A stretch of DNA of 64,000 nt from a virus. The stretch lies in IMG/VR virus record IMGVR_UViG_3300032334_001019, positions 54,465 through 118,464 of that record. The stretch is one strand, 5' to 3'. Position numbers and translations under genes: made by a program. Below, piece by piece: positions 1 through 6,977 of the stretch (position 1 is its first letter; every line of letters begins with the position of its first letter). The notes beneath the pieces are model-generated. The model made no database searches. It worked only from the letters and a program-made list of their open reading frames with translations, and was not told the origin of the DNA.

Positions 1-669
1 TTTAATTCTTTTCTTTTCATGCTTACCAATAACCTCACCCTTGTGATTTAGTGCATCCCTGTATCTATCTGTCCATTTACCCTGTGCTGCAACTGCTTCA
101 AATGCTTTACCAGATTCCATCAATTCGTCATAATATGATTGAGGTAAATCTTTATCTGATAATTCTAATTCTGTAAGTTCTAGTTCTGTTAGTGATATTG
201 GCATTATAGATCCTATTGGAGTACCTGCTGGAATTGTAATAATAGTATCTGGTCTTGTAACTTTATAAACAATTGGCAATGGACCTTTATATACTGAAGT
301 ACTCAATATTGCTGTAAATGCTTGTATTCCATCGATGAACTGATTTGGAACTGGCATTGTTAATAAACTTACATTCTCTTCAGACTCAAATGTAAGTCCA
401 GAATTTAAACTAATACTCTGATTTGCCCTGTTGGTGTTTGCATATTGATGACCAGACAAAATCTCAACTTGAGTATTATGACTATGCCAGATAAAAGTAA
501 TATCTTCATTAAAAGAAAATGTCCAACCTAAAAAATTTGCCAAGGTAACAGGAAAACACCTATAAGCATGATGATCCCAACTAGCATCCATCCAATCACG
601 CTTAACTCCAAGCACATCGAAATTAACATCATAGTTATCTCGTTTGTATACTTTTATTTTATTTGTCAT
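1..669 (-). CDS. DUF6065-like protein, 3' end outside window
   Basis: Open reading frame of 223 codons that runs off the left edge, so its C-terminus is missing. It begins with ATG at 669, overlapping the stop of the upstream 41-residue gene as ATGA, so it is translationally coupled. The visible part has a Trp-rich N-terminal region (DWMDASWDHHAYRCFPVTLAN), then a beta-rich middle with FIWHS, GLTFES, TMPVPNQFIDGIQAFTAILST and IPAGTPIGSIMPISL. This pattern resembles the DUF6065 family, known from bacteria and phages but without assigned function; the resemblance is from memory of the family pattern only. It closes the leftward auxiliary operon that holds the sulfotransferases. Confidence 0.6.
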   Translation of the reverse strand, partial: MTNKIKVYKRDNYDVNFDVLGVKRDWMDASWDHHAYRCFPVTLANFLGWTFSFNEDITFIWHSHNTQVEILSGHQYANTNRANQSISLNSGLTFESEENVSLLTMPVPNQFIDGIQAFTAILSTSVYKGPLPIVYKVTRPDTIITIPAGTPIGSIMPISLTELELTELELSDKDLPQSYYDELMESGKAFEAVAAQGKWTDRYRDALNHKGEVIGKHEKKRIK

Positions 670-791
670 GAGGATTGATAGTTTGTTAAATGTTTCTTGC
701 ATACGCCAACAACAGAATAGTCTGCAAGATCATTGTATAGTGCATCATTGTTGCAATAGTGACATCTTTCTGGTGGTCTGTTTTCAATCAT
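666..791 (-). CDS. 41-residue zinc-ribbon-like miniprotein
   Basis: Short gene encoding MIENRPPERCHYCNN... with CxxC near residues 10-13 and a C..H pair (VCKKH) near residue 33, which could form one zinc site. The start is leaderless: an extended -10 (TGATATAAT, minus strand, hexamer 803..798) is followed by exactly six bases and then ATG. The stop overlaps the ATG of the DUF6065-like gene. No function is assigned; such metal-binding miniproteins recur through this genome. Confidence 0.65.
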   Translation of the reverse strand: MIENRPPERCHYCNNDALYNDLADYSVVGVCKKHLTNYQSS

Positions 792-810
792 AATTTAATT
801 ATATCACAGA

Positions 811-918
811 CTACTTTGTAGACAAATGATGCCCTTTTGTATATTCACACTTAGTACACTTAGAAATAACAAAAGATCCCCTTATGTATAACTGAATATC
901 ATGTTTGCAATCAGGCAC
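811..918 (-). CDS. 35-residue zinc-ribbon-like miniprotein, GTG start
   Basis: Encodes a short protein with CKH near its start and CTKC plus GHH later, consistent with a single zinc-binding site. The GTG start is inferred from an 8-bp overlap (GTGCCTGA) with the stop of the upstream 46-residue gene, which suggests translational coupling; the ribosome-binding site is weak. No function is recognised. Confidence 0.5.
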   Translation of the reverse strand: MPDCKHDIQLYIRGSFVISKCTKCEYTKGHHLSTK

Positions 919-1051
919 GGTAGTTTCTCACTACTGCAGCAGCAAGCATACGCATGCCTAAAGCATTAAGTTGAGAATTATCTTCGCCAAGTGGTATAGA
1001 TTCAATGGCCTTTGCAAGTTCTTCTCTTAGTGTAATTTCATCTAGACTCAT
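911..1051 (-). CDS. 46-residue hypothetical protein
   Basis: Short, predominantly helical protein (MSLDEITLREELAKAIESI... ending LAAAVVRNYRA). It sits four bases downstream of the 36-residue gene and overlaps the next one by 8 bp, so it belongs to the leftward operon. The amphipathic acidic-then-basic helix pattern suggests a small adaptor, but no family is recognised. Confidence 0.6.
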   Translation of the reverse strand: MSLDEITLREELAKAIESIPLGEDNSQLNALGMRMLAAAVVRNYRA

Positions 1052-1054
1052 ATT

Positions 1055-1165
1055 CTACCCCTTATTATCCTTTTGTGGAACCCAAATAAGTTTTCCATCT
1101 TTGTATTCTCTTTCATATCCTAAAGCCTTCCAGTCCATCTGCATAATCTTAGGTTCTTTTGGCAT
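1055..1165 (-). CDS. 36-residue hypothetical protein
   Basis: Small basic protein (MPKEPKIMQMDWKALGYE... WVPQKDNKG) lying 14 bp downstream of a sulfotransferase gene in the same orientation. It is supported mainly by its clean start/stop packing within the operon. No domain is recognised. Confidence 0.5.
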   Translation of the reverse strand: MPKEPKIMQMDWKALGYEREYKDGKLIWVPQKDNKG

Positions 1166-1179
1166 GTCAGACTCCAATC

Positions 1180-1731
1180 TTATATTATAATTTTCTTTTC
1201 TAAAAGTTTATTGTATTCATAATAACATAAATCAGTATTAAAGTCAACCAAACTTATTGTTTTATATTCCTTAAGATTCTGGCTTGATCCTAAATACTTT
1301 TCACCATTAAACTTTTTATAATCTTCAATGGTAAATTCAAGATTGTCTTCTATTTTTATGTTTAGGTAATCCATAAAATTATTAATTACTAAACTAGAAT
1401 CATTGACTAAATCATTAAAATCAATAACATAATCTGCATGTTCATACAAAAATTTATAAAAAAGTATATAGTTTGATAGAACATGATTTATAAAATCTTT
1501 GTTAACATCTTGACCATAACTTGATTGCACTGCTAAAATTGACATAGCAGTTTCTTTTGGGTCTCTGACTATTGTAATAATTTGTTTTGTTTTGTTCATA
1601 TCTTTATAAAACAAATCTAATATTGTATGAGAGCCTTCGATTCTGATACCAGTTTTTTGATAAAACAATTGATGAAAATAGTGTGATCCACTTCTTGGAT
1701 ATGTTAATAGATATGGAGGATTGCTATGCAT
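1180..1731 (-). CDS. Small P-loop sulfotransferase (paralogue 1)
   Basis: A 183-residue protein with the two signature elements of PAPS-dependent sulfotransferases: an N-terminal 5'-phosphosulfate loop (LLTYPRSGSHYFHQLF, residues ~8-23) and a 3'-phosphate binding stretch (IITIVRDPKETAMSI, residues ~51-65). The family transfers sulfate from PAPS to hydroxyl or amine groups. It is shorter than typical cytosolic sulfotransferases (~250-300 residues), so the acceptor-binding lid is probably reduced. It lies two bases after the stop of paralogue 2, and the C-terminal ends of the two proteins are near identical (CYYEYNKLLEKK), indicating a recent tandem duplication. The acceptor is unknown. Confidence 0.85.
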   Translation of the reverse strand: MHSNPPYLLTYPRSGSHYFHQLFYQKTGIRIEGSHTILDLFYKDMNKTKQIITIVRDPKETAMSILAVQSSYGQDVNKDFINHVLSNYILFYKFLYEHADYVIDFNDLVNDSSLVINNFMDYLNIKIEDNLEFTIEDYKKFNGEKYLGSSQNLKEYKTISLVDFNTDLCYYEYNKLLEKKIII

Positions 1732-1733
1732 TT

Positions 1734-2276
1734 TTAAACTATAACTTTCTTTTCTAAAAGTTTATTGTATTCATAATAACATAATCCAATATTAAAATTA
1801 TCTAGTTTTATTTCATTATATGAATCAAATTTTTTGCTTGATTGTATCCATCTCTCACCATTAAATTTTTTATAATCTTCAATAATAAAATTTGAATCTT
1901 TGTTATATTCTATATTTAAAAAATTTAATATTTTATTAACTATGGTATCTGGATATTTAATTAAATCGTTATAATCTATCACATAGTCTGCATGATTATA
2001 CAAACATTGATAAAGTAAGGCATAGTTTGATATGGTATGACGAATAGAGTCGTCATGAACCTCTGTACCCTGTTCTTTTTGCATTGTCAAAAGAGATCGT
2101 ATGCTTTCTTCTGGATTTCTTGCTATTGTAATAATAGTTTTTGTTTTTATTTTATTTTTATCAAAAACATCTCCAATTGTGTGAGATCTTTTAAAGCGAT
2201 ACCCTATTTTTGCATAAACTAAATGTTCAAAATAGTGAGAACCACTTCTTGGGTATGTCAATAAGTGTGGAACCAT
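1734..2276 (-). CDS. Small P-loop sulfotransferase (paralogue 2)
   Basis: A 180-residue sulfotransferase-like protein with TYPRSGSHYFEHLV at the N-terminus and TIITIARNPEESIRSLL about 40 residues later. These match the 5'-PSB and 3'-PB motifs of PAPS-dependent enzymes. The ATG at 2276 is preferred over an in-frame TTG one codon upstream: it has AGGTG at good spacing and overlaps the previous stop as TGATG. It is closely related to paralogue 1 (immediately downstream) and more distantly to the gene at 3311. Like them it is unusually short. The substrate cannot be read from sequence. Confidence 0.85.
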   Translation of the reverse strand: MVPHLLTYPRSGSHYFEHLVYAKIGYRFKRSHTIGDVFDKNKIKTKTIITIARNPEESIRSLLTMQKEQGTEVHDDSIRHTISNYALLYQCLYNHADYVIDYNDLIKYPDTIVNKILNFLNIEYNKDSNFIIEDYKKFNGERWIQSSKKFDSYNEIKLDNFNIGLCYYEYNKLLEKKVIV

Positions 2277-2398
2277 CAAGCACCTATTGAAGGCATGGTT
2301 TGTTCGCAGGGACAGATGATAGACTCAGGTAACTCATGAACCTCAGTCTCAATAGATATAATTGTTGCACAATCTGGACATTTATAAATAGTTTTCAT
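2276..2398 (-). CDS. 40-residue zinc-ribbon miniprotein
   Basis: Encodes MKTIYKCPDCATIISIE... ending with ICPCEQ, giving CPDC and CPC pairs that could bind one zinc ion as a rubredoxin-like knuckle. The start is leaderless: TATACT (2410..2405) is followed by exactly six bases before ATG. The stop overlaps the start of sulfotransferase 2. Function unknown. Confidence 0.65.
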   Translation of the reverse strand: MKTIYKCPDCATIISIETEVHELPESIICPCEQTMPSIGA

Positions 2399-2421
2399 GT
2401 TTTAAGTATATCAGATTAAAA

Positions 2422-3222
2422 CTATGCAGTCAACTCTTTAATTACAGAAAATATACCAGATAGATCCTTTTGATCTGTAACTATAATGAAATCATCTATA
2501 TTGAAATCTTTAGATATCTGTTTAATTTGATTAATAACTTCTTCGTGAGTGCCTTTGATAGTATGATTGGGTTTAATTGTATACTGGTATTGATTATATT
2601 CGACGGTATCTAGGCTTTGACCTTCTTTAAGTACTAGTGGATCAATTATTAGTATTAGTTTAGTATTCGTAATCTTGTCAAGTATATGCTCATTAAGCAT
2701 ATATTCTCCTACAATCAGGTAGTCTGCATAGTTATTTGCTATTCTTATGGTGGTATCAGATGAGCCAACTACACATAACTTTGCATCAAAGTCAAACTCT
2801 TTCATTAAATAAACAAACTTTTCCATCCAAGGCTCAGTTAATGCAACTCTTTTTTCATGATCATCTAGTATGGATGGATCTCCTGGATATGCTTGAATTA
2901 CCATATTTTCTCTATTTTCATCATATCTGCCAGCAACTAGGTTAAGATCTAGTCTTTTATGAGCAAAATTGTTAACTGACTTAAATATTTTTGCAGCATA
3001 TTCTGGTGTAATACCATAGGCAGGCAGTGCAAGCATCATCTTAATCTTTTTGGTTGCATTAAGCATTGGAAACAAATGAATTGAAAAATCTATACCTCTT
3101 GGGCCATAAGGAAGTAATATGGATGTTATGTTTGAATTTTCCATATCTTTAGCCATGCGGATAAGTCCATCACCCTCTACTGGCCAACCCACACGATGCA
3201 TCCAGTGAAATTTTATGCTCAT
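2422..3222 (-). CDS. Luciferase-like (LLM) flavin monooxygenase
   Basis: A 266-residue protein of the bacterial luciferase/alkanesulfonate monooxygenase superfamily. It shows the TIM-barrel pattern MSIKFHWMHRVGWPVEGDGL, ITSILLPYGPRGID, MLALPAYGITPEYAAK, the SsuD-like LDLNLVAGRYDENREN and DDHEKRVALTEPWMEKF, and VVGSSDTTIRIANNYADYLIV. Family members use FMNH2 and O2, for example to release sulfite from alkanesulfonates (SsuD); it is shorter than SsuD (~380). It lies between sulfotransferase genes, so a role in sulfur chemistry is tempting but unproven. The start is leaderless (TATAAT, six bases, ATG). Confidence 0.8.
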   Translation of the reverse strand: MSIKFHWMHRVGWPVEGDGLIRMAKDMENSNITSILLPYGPRGIDFSIHLFPMLNATKKIKMMLALPAYGITPEYAAKIFKSVNNFAHKRLDLNLVAGRYDENRENMVIQAYPGDPSILDDHEKRVALTEPWMEKFVYLMKEFDFDAKLCVVGSSDTTIRIANNYADYLIVGEYMLNEHILDKITNTKLILIIDPLVLKEGQSLDTVEYNQYQYTIKPNHTIKGTHEEVINQIKQISKDFNIDDFIIVTDQKDLSGIFSVIKELTA

Positions 3223-3310
3223 TATTAAATTATACCTGATTTAAAGTTCGGCGGAAAATAGAAGTAACAAACCATCTTATGCCCTACACGGGCGGTATTG
3301 GTTAATATAT

Positions 3311-3808
3311 CTACACAAGCCTACGAGATAGTAATAGATTATATGCCTCATATGCCTTAGATAAGTCATAGCCATCTAAATGGTTTTGACCATACAACTC
3401 TGAAGTAGTACTTGATACTAAATAAACCTCATCAGGCCTATCAATCATAGAGTCTTCATATGTATGGTCAATGACTGGTTTGTTTAATATATAGGATATT
3501 GAGTCTATAACTGCATCTGGGTTTTTTATCAGGGTATCGTAATCAATAACAGCATTAGCCCTAGTATATAACAAACCATATAGTGCCGTATATTTATCTA
3601 TCTCTGCCTGTATGCCTATATCCTGATGATAATGTGATGACATAGTTATGAAAGACTGAAGTGTATCTTTAGGGTTTCTTGCTATAGTAAAGACAAAGCC
3701 ATCTGCATCATCTATCAGGTGTGAGCCATCTATCCTAGTATCTAACTTTTGTACAATCAATGCTCTTAAGTAATGTGAGCCAGATCTAGGATAGGTAATT
3801 ATGATCAT
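3311..3808 (-). CDS. Small P-loop sulfotransferase (paralogue 3)
   Basis: A 165-residue protein beginning MIIITYPRSGSHYLRALIV, the 5'-phosphosulfate binding loop, followed by VFTIARNPKDTLQSFITM, the 3'-phosphate binding element. It is the shortest of the four sulfotransferase-like genes in the window. It shares the TYPRSGSHY motif and the C-terminal YEAYNLLLSRR pattern with paralogues 1 and 2 but is more diverged. An extended -10 (TGTTATACT) lies exactly six bases before the ATG, so it is probably read from its own leaderless transcript. Acceptor unknown. Confidence 0.82.
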   Translation of the reverse strand: MIIITYPRSGSHYLRALIVQKLDTRIDGSHLIDDADGFVFTIARNPKDTLQSFITMSSHYHQDIGIQAEIDKYTALYGLLYTRANAVIDYDTLIKNPDAVIDSISYILNKPVIDHTYEDSMIDRPDEVYLVSSTTSELYGQNHLDGYDLSKAYEAYNLLLSRRLV

Positions 3809-3851
3809 ATATTTAGTATAACATATGGCTCAAAGTTTATATCCCCTGGCT

Positions 3852-4034
3852 TTAGTCACAGGATACACAGTAATATGGAGCACGAAGGTGATCTGGAGCA
3901 ATAAATGATGGTTTGCCACATCTTACACATACTGCTCTGACTAAACCATTGTCTTCCATCTCAAATCTAAATGATCTTGTGTAGTATACCCTTGTGGCAT
4001 ACCAGGTGAAGGCTATAGCGATTATTGTTATCAT
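3852..4034 (-). CDS. 60-residue membrane-anchored zinc-ribbon protein
   Basis: Starts MITIIAIAFTWYATRVYYT, a short hydrophobic N-terminal segment that could be a membrane anchor, followed by CVRCGK and CVSC, a four-cysteine ribbon. The ATG at 4034 is chosen because AGGAG lies five bases upstream; an in-frame TTG at 4046 has no such signal. It follows the 43-residue gene by one base. No family recognised. Confidence 0.6.
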   Translation of the reverse strand: MITIIAIAFTWYATRVYYTRSFRFEMEDNGLVRAVCVRCGKPSFIAPDHLRAPYYCVSCD

Positions 4035-4035
4035 T

Positions 4036-4167
4036 TTACTCCTCAAAACTCATTTGTGATGACCAAAAGTCATTATTGTCTGTTTCAATTTCATCTACAA
4101 CGACATGACAATTAGAACAAGTTACCTTGCCATCTAAGTCAATTTCATAGTAATGTCTACAGTCCAT
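4036..4167 (-). CDS. 43-residue zinc-ribbon miniprotein
   Basis: Encodes MDCRHYYEIDLDGKVTCSNC..., with a C..H pair at the N-terminus and CSNCH, followed by an acidic C-terminal tail. This suggests one zinc site. Gene order and close packing with the neighbouring miniproteins support it as real; function unknown. Confidence 0.6.
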   Translation of the reverse strand: MDCRHYYEIDLDGKVTCSNCHVVVDEIETDNNDFWSSQMSFEE

Positions 4168-4208
4168 AACTCTATAGTACCACATCAAGGTTAACAGATA
4201 TCCACAGG

Positions 4209-4331
4209 TTAGCAGTTATGAGTATAGCCACAATCAGGACATTTCTCTCCTGGATTTGCTACACAATCATCACACCAATCTGGAGCATCCTTCCAAGATT
4301 TACCTAAAGAATCATATTCTGGTTTGTCCAT
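4209..4331 (-). CDS. 40-residue cysteine-rich miniprotein, first gene of leftward auxiliary operon
   Basis: Encodes a protein with CDDC, CPDCG and a terminal HNC, which could co-ordinate zinc. It is the first gene of the leftward block. An extended -10 (TGATATACT, hexamer 4343..4338) lies exactly six bases before the ATG, implying a leaderless transcript beginning at or beside the start codon. Upstream is the repeat-rich non-coding region. Function unknown. Confidence 0.6.
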   Translation of the reverse strand: MDKPEYDSLGKSWKDAPDWCDDCVANPGEKCPDCGYTHNC

Positions 4332-4735
4332 GTGTCTAGTATATCAAAAGATATTGTAATTTGATAGTGGATTTGTCGATAAATCATCTTACTGATGATA
4401 TTTCTAGATAGGGTAGAAGTGGAGTAAAGTGGAGGATAGTGGAGTACTGAGCATTTATTTGAAGGCGCCGTAATTTCCACAACGGCCAAACCACCTATCT
4501 TTCAAACCACCATATCCCTCATATACCACATATGGGGAATATTGTCAAACCTTCGTAATATTGTTTGGGCATTATATACCCTGAAACAGGGTTTGTCAAG
4601 CCCCAAACCACATATATTTGTATAATGTATTGTCGACAAATCTCCAAATATCAGAGAAAAATTAAATAAAAATATATAAAGGTTTGATAAATATTTAAAT
4701 ATCAGGATAAAAGGTTTGATATCGTAATATAGGGG
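4332..4735. other. Repeat-rich AT-rich non-coding region, candidate origin or control locus
   Basis: About 400 bases with no convincing gene. It holds three AGTGGAG copies at an exact 10-bp period (4418, 4428, 4438), GGTTTG or CAAACC at 4487, 4503, 4546, 4590, 4604, 4681 and 4713, and CGTAAT at 4469, 4554 and 4723. From about 4610 the sequence is strongly AT-rich. Iterons at helical spacing beside AT-rich DNA are typical of origins or of arrays for a multimeric DNA-binding protein. The same words continue beyond the next gene (4987-5096). Confidence 0.5.
4418..4444. repeat. Three 10-bp phased AGTGGAG repeats
   Basis: AGTGGAG occurs at 4418-4424, 4428-4434 and 4438-4444, all on one face of the helix. 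It is a candidate iteron or protein-binding array. Confidence 0.6.
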
Positions 4736-4972
4736 TTATTCTGTATCAGAGTTGGCTTGTTTGTATACCTTGCCTAGTTCCCGCCCAATTTTGCGGGGGT
4801 TGAGAACCTCTGGATCTACGCCTGATAAATCGGCGGGGGTAAAAGAGAAGAAACGATTAACAATAGGAACATACTTAGTAACAGATACAAAACCATTCCA
4901 TAGGTTATCACTGAATGCTTGATATTGTTTTGGATCTTGCTTAGCATAGTCTGCAAAATGTGATCTTCCCAT
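4736..4972 (-). CDS. 78-residue hypothetical protein inside repeat region
   Basis: Encodes MGRSHFADYAKQDPKQYQAF... with a basic-aromatic composition and a C-terminal helical, lysine/arginine-containing segment. It is flanked on both sides by the GGTTTG/CGTAAT repeat array, so a role in recognising that array or in replication initiation is conceivable but not shown. The start has GATAAT exactly six bases upstream, the leaderless layout seen elsewhere here. No family recognised. Confidence 0.6.
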   Translation of the reverse strand: MGRSHFADYAKQDPKQYQAFSDNLWNGFVSVTKYVPIVNRFFSFTPADLSGVDPEVLNPRKIGRELGKVYKQANSDTE

Positions 4973-5189
4973 ATAAGAATTATATCATGGTTTGACAAAC
5001 AAGGTTTTATATGATAAAAGGTTTGGTACGGGGAAAAGAATTTGTCTTTCGTAATCTGGTTTGGGGAAAATAATTGTTTGATCGTAATATGGTTTGATAT
5101 GAATGTTTGGTATGTCCGATATGTCCGAATTCACGTGGCGATTTTCTGGCAGCACAAAGCAGGGGCGCAAGGCCCCCACCTGTGACTGA
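4973..5189. repeat. Second arm of GGTTTG/CGTAAT repeat array plus tandem CGGACAT
   Basis: Non-coding stretch with GGTTTG at 4987, 5018, 5058 and 5091 and CGTAAT at 5050 and 5083. The longest shared form is TCGTAATNTGGTTTG. At 5112-5141 there is a TGTCCGATATGTCCG tandem followed by CACGTGGCG, repeated in similar form near 7830. A GC hairpin (GGGGC/GCCCC, 5162-5176) follows the stop of the 5190 gene. Confidence 0.5.
5162..5176 (-). terminator. GC-rich hairpin after early operon
   Basis: GGGGC-GCAAG-GCCCC hairpin just downstream of the leftward gene ending at 5190. There is no U-run, so termination would need a factor. The same GGGGCGCAAGG word forms another hairpin at 5750. Confidence 0.4.
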
Positions 5190-5486
5190 TTATTCTATTG
5201 TGTTTTTCTTGATGTGTGACTCTGCCAAGAGAGCAGGAAGTGTGATTTCATCAAATGATTCAATCTCTTCCTCTGTAAGTTCGATAGCCTGAATAAACAT
5301 CTCAAACGATTCAACAATGTATTGCTCACCTAGTGGTGAGATTTCTTTTACTAAACCTTCAGCAACATAGTATGCCAATGGCAATCCAATGTCGTTATAC
5401 TCAATGAAGTTACTAAAATCCTCATCGTCCCTGAAGTTAATCCACAGTTCTCCTAAGATCCCTGCCTTGTCTGCCAAATCTACCAT
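5190..5486 (-). CDS. 98-residue acidic hypothetical protein
   Basis: Acidic protein (MVDLADKAGILGELWINF... FDEITLPALLAESH) with no recognised domain. It overlaps the stop of the upstream 77-residue gene by 7 bp, so it is translationally coupled. It is the last gene of the operon starting at 5713. Confidence 0.65.
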   Translation of the reverse strand: MVDLADKAGILGELWINFRDDEDFSNFIEYNDIGLPLAYYVAEGLVKEISPLGEQYIVESFEMFIQAIELTEEEIESFDEITLPALLAESHIKKNTIE

Positions 5487-5713
5487 ACTGGTCTCCCTGT
5501 CTTTATCTCTTGCATAAGTTTATCATACTCCTCCCCCGCTGTCAAGGCAACAACCTCAAAGCGGTCATAGACAATCTTAGGCAGGTTTCTAACTAAATAA
5601 TAACCAACTCGTTCTAGGTCAATAGAAAAGTCCTCTGTCATCAACTTGCCAATACGCTCTGCTTGTCGTGTTTCTTTGTTTGCACCATTAAGACTAGTAA
5701 GCCTTCTAGACAT
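5480..5713 (-). CDS. 77-residue hypothetical protein
   Basis: Encodes a small helical protein with a basic N-terminus (MSRRLTSLNGANKETRQAERIGK). GAGGAG lies six bases before the ATG, and an extended -10 (TGGTACAAT, hexamer 5736..5731) lies upstream, so it probably opens a two-gene operon with the 98-residue gene. No family recognised. Confidence 0.65.
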   Translation of the reverse strand: MSRRLTSLNGANKETRQAERIGKLMTEDFSIDLERVGYYLVRNLPKIVYDRFEVVALTAGEEYDKLMQEIKTGRPVW

Positions 5714-5749
5714 AGTTCTCCTCTCTATTCATTGTACCAAAAAAGTATT

Positions 5750-5780
5750 GGGGGCGCAAGGTGGCAGGCCCCACGCCCCC
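5750..5780. terminator. GGGGGCG/CGCCCCC hairpin between early genes
   Basis: Seven-base perfect stem, 17-base loop, located just after the stop of the 5797 gene and before the promoter of the 5713 gene. There is no U-run on the minus strand; it may be a factor-dependent terminator or insulator. Confidence 0.4.
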
Positions 5781-5796
5781 TATAGGTAAGGGAGAC

Positions 5797-6159
5797 CTAG
5801 GCCCCTACCTCCGCAGCAACAGGTGCATAGGCTAAGACAAATACATCCCAGCCAACGGCATTGCCCTGTTCATCAATAACAGTATGATTAATCAAGTCAA
5901 CAATCACAGTGGTCTCGCCCAAATCATAGTTGGTTCCAGTGATGGAGTAAATTCCAAAGCCGTGCTCATCCAGAACAGAATCTTGAATAAGATAACTAAT
6001 CATCATACGGGTGGCATATGATGGATCAGTCCACCTAGGCTTAGCATGCTCCAGGGCCATGGCAATATCACGACGCCAGCCAGTCTCACCCCAATGGCTG
6101 TACAAAACAACTGCAGATGACAGTTCGTCCTTAAAAACAAAGTTAATCCGTGCTCCCAT
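5797..6159 (-). CDS. 120-residue hypothetical early protein
   Basis: Encodes MGARINFVFKDELSSAVVLYSHWGE..., an alpha/beta protein with WRRDIAMALEHAKPRW and a long C-terminal beta region. The ATG at 6159 overlaps the upstream stop (TAATG) and has GGAAGGAAG upstream; an in-frame TTG at 6177 falls inside that ribosome-binding site and is not used here. The SHWGE...RDIA pattern is seen in several phage hypothetical proteins, but no function is known to me. Confidence 0.7.
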   Translation of the reverse strand: MGARINFVFKDELSSAVVLYSHWGETGWRRDIAMALEHAKPRWTDPSYATRMMISYLIQDSVLDEHGFGIYSITGTNYDLGETTVIVDLINHTVIDEQGNAVGWDVFVLAYAPVAAEVGA

Positions 6160-6305
6160 TAGTTTTCTTCCTTCCAAGATACAATTGATAGTTGACTTAA
6201 AATTTCATTGCAAAGGTCAGCCTCATTATCTGATTCAGCCTCATAACTAAATGTCATGTAATCACCTGTTGGTTCAAAGATGATTTCTACTTTATATTCG
6301 TTCAT
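6159..6305 (-). CDS. 48-residue acidic hypothetical protein
   Basis: Small beta-alpha protein (MNEYKVEIIFEPTGDYMTFSYEAES...) coupled by TAATG junctions at both ends. It resembles the many one-domain early miniproteins of actinophages in layout; no family recognised. Confidence 0.65.
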   Translation of the reverse strand: MNEYKVEIIFEPTGDYMTFSYEAESDNEADLCNEILSQLSIVSWKEEN

Positions 6306-6745
6306 TAGATTGCTCCTAGGTCTCTTAGTTCTTCAATACTAGCACAGCCTGCACATTTTTGCAACTCCTCAAACTTTTCAAAATGTAGAGTTGCTTGCTC
6401 GTCATCCCATATCATCTCACAATTTGGGCATTCGTAAGATGGTTCGATAACCGATACCTGATAATCCTTGCTTTCATCCCAAGGTACCTCAGTAACAAAA
6501 TAGCCAATCCTATTAACAATGCAGCGACCATTAATAACATAGGTACCCCCATCATCTCCGTCAATGTATGTCCAAGTATATAATGGGTCAGCGTCAGAAA
6601 CATACTGTACTTCATCACCGTAGGTCTCAAACATAATGCCACCTTCGCCATTGTCAAATGAAGCATTTTCATCTAGATGATTGGTGATAGGCTTGTAGGT
6701 CTCTAGCCATTCATCAAAGTCTATCTCTATAAGTTCGTTAGGCAA
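6305..6745 (-). CDS. 146-residue protein with C-terminal zinc ribbon, TTG start
   Basis: Acidic N-terminal domain followed by a four-cysteine zinc ribbon (CPNC...CAGC) in the last 40 residues. The TTG at 6745 is proposed as start: AGGAG lies seven bases upstream and the codon overlaps the previous stop. The first in-frame TTG at 6760 lies in the ribosome-binding site itself. Its stop overlaps the next ATG. Function unknown. Confidence 0.65.
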   Translation of the reverse strand: MPNELIEIDFDEWLETYKPITNHLDENASFDNGEGGIMFETYGDEVQYVSDADPLYTWTYIDGDDGGTYVINGRCIVNRIGYFVTEVPWDESKDYQVSVIEPSYECPNCEMIWDDEQATLHFEKFEELQKCAGCASIEELRDLGAI

Positions 6746-6977
6746 AGTACTTCTCCTCAATGTTTTTGCGGTCTATAGATAAATTATAGGTCATGCAGTA
6801 TGCACTTGTCAAGGCTTCCATATACCCTTCCAAAAATCTATCAGCATTGCCTTCCATGGCGTACTCGCACTCCAGCATTTCTTGCTTTAGCCACCCATGC
6901 ATGAGGTCAATCAGAGGTATAGAGATGTCCTCTAATGGTTTAGTTAAATATTCGGGGATGAATGGATACTTACTCAT
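6738..6977 (-). CDS. 79-residue hypothetical protein
   Basis: Helical protein (MSKYPFIPEYLTKPLED... MHGWLKQEMLECEYAMEGNADRFLEGYMEAL). It overlaps both neighbours, typical of the compact early operon. No family recognised. Confidence 0.65.
   Translation of the reverse strand: MSKYPFIPEYLTKPLEDISIPLIDLMHGWLKQEMLECEYAMEGNADRFLEGYMEALTSAYCMTYNLSIDRKNIEEKYFA

Noticed and set aside
1005-1190. Plus-strand frame opposite the 911/1055 genes
   Set aside because: It overlaps two packed minus-strand genes and gives a low-complexity serine-rich product without signals.
3223-3310. 16-codon open frame starting near 3275 on the minus strand
   Set aside because: Too short and without coupling or conserved features; only an AGGG-like signal upstream.
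4304-4489. Minus-strand frame of 61 codons across the repeat region
   Set aside because: No ribosome-binding site; it overlaps the leaderless 4331 gene and runs through the phased repeats. Judged non-coding.
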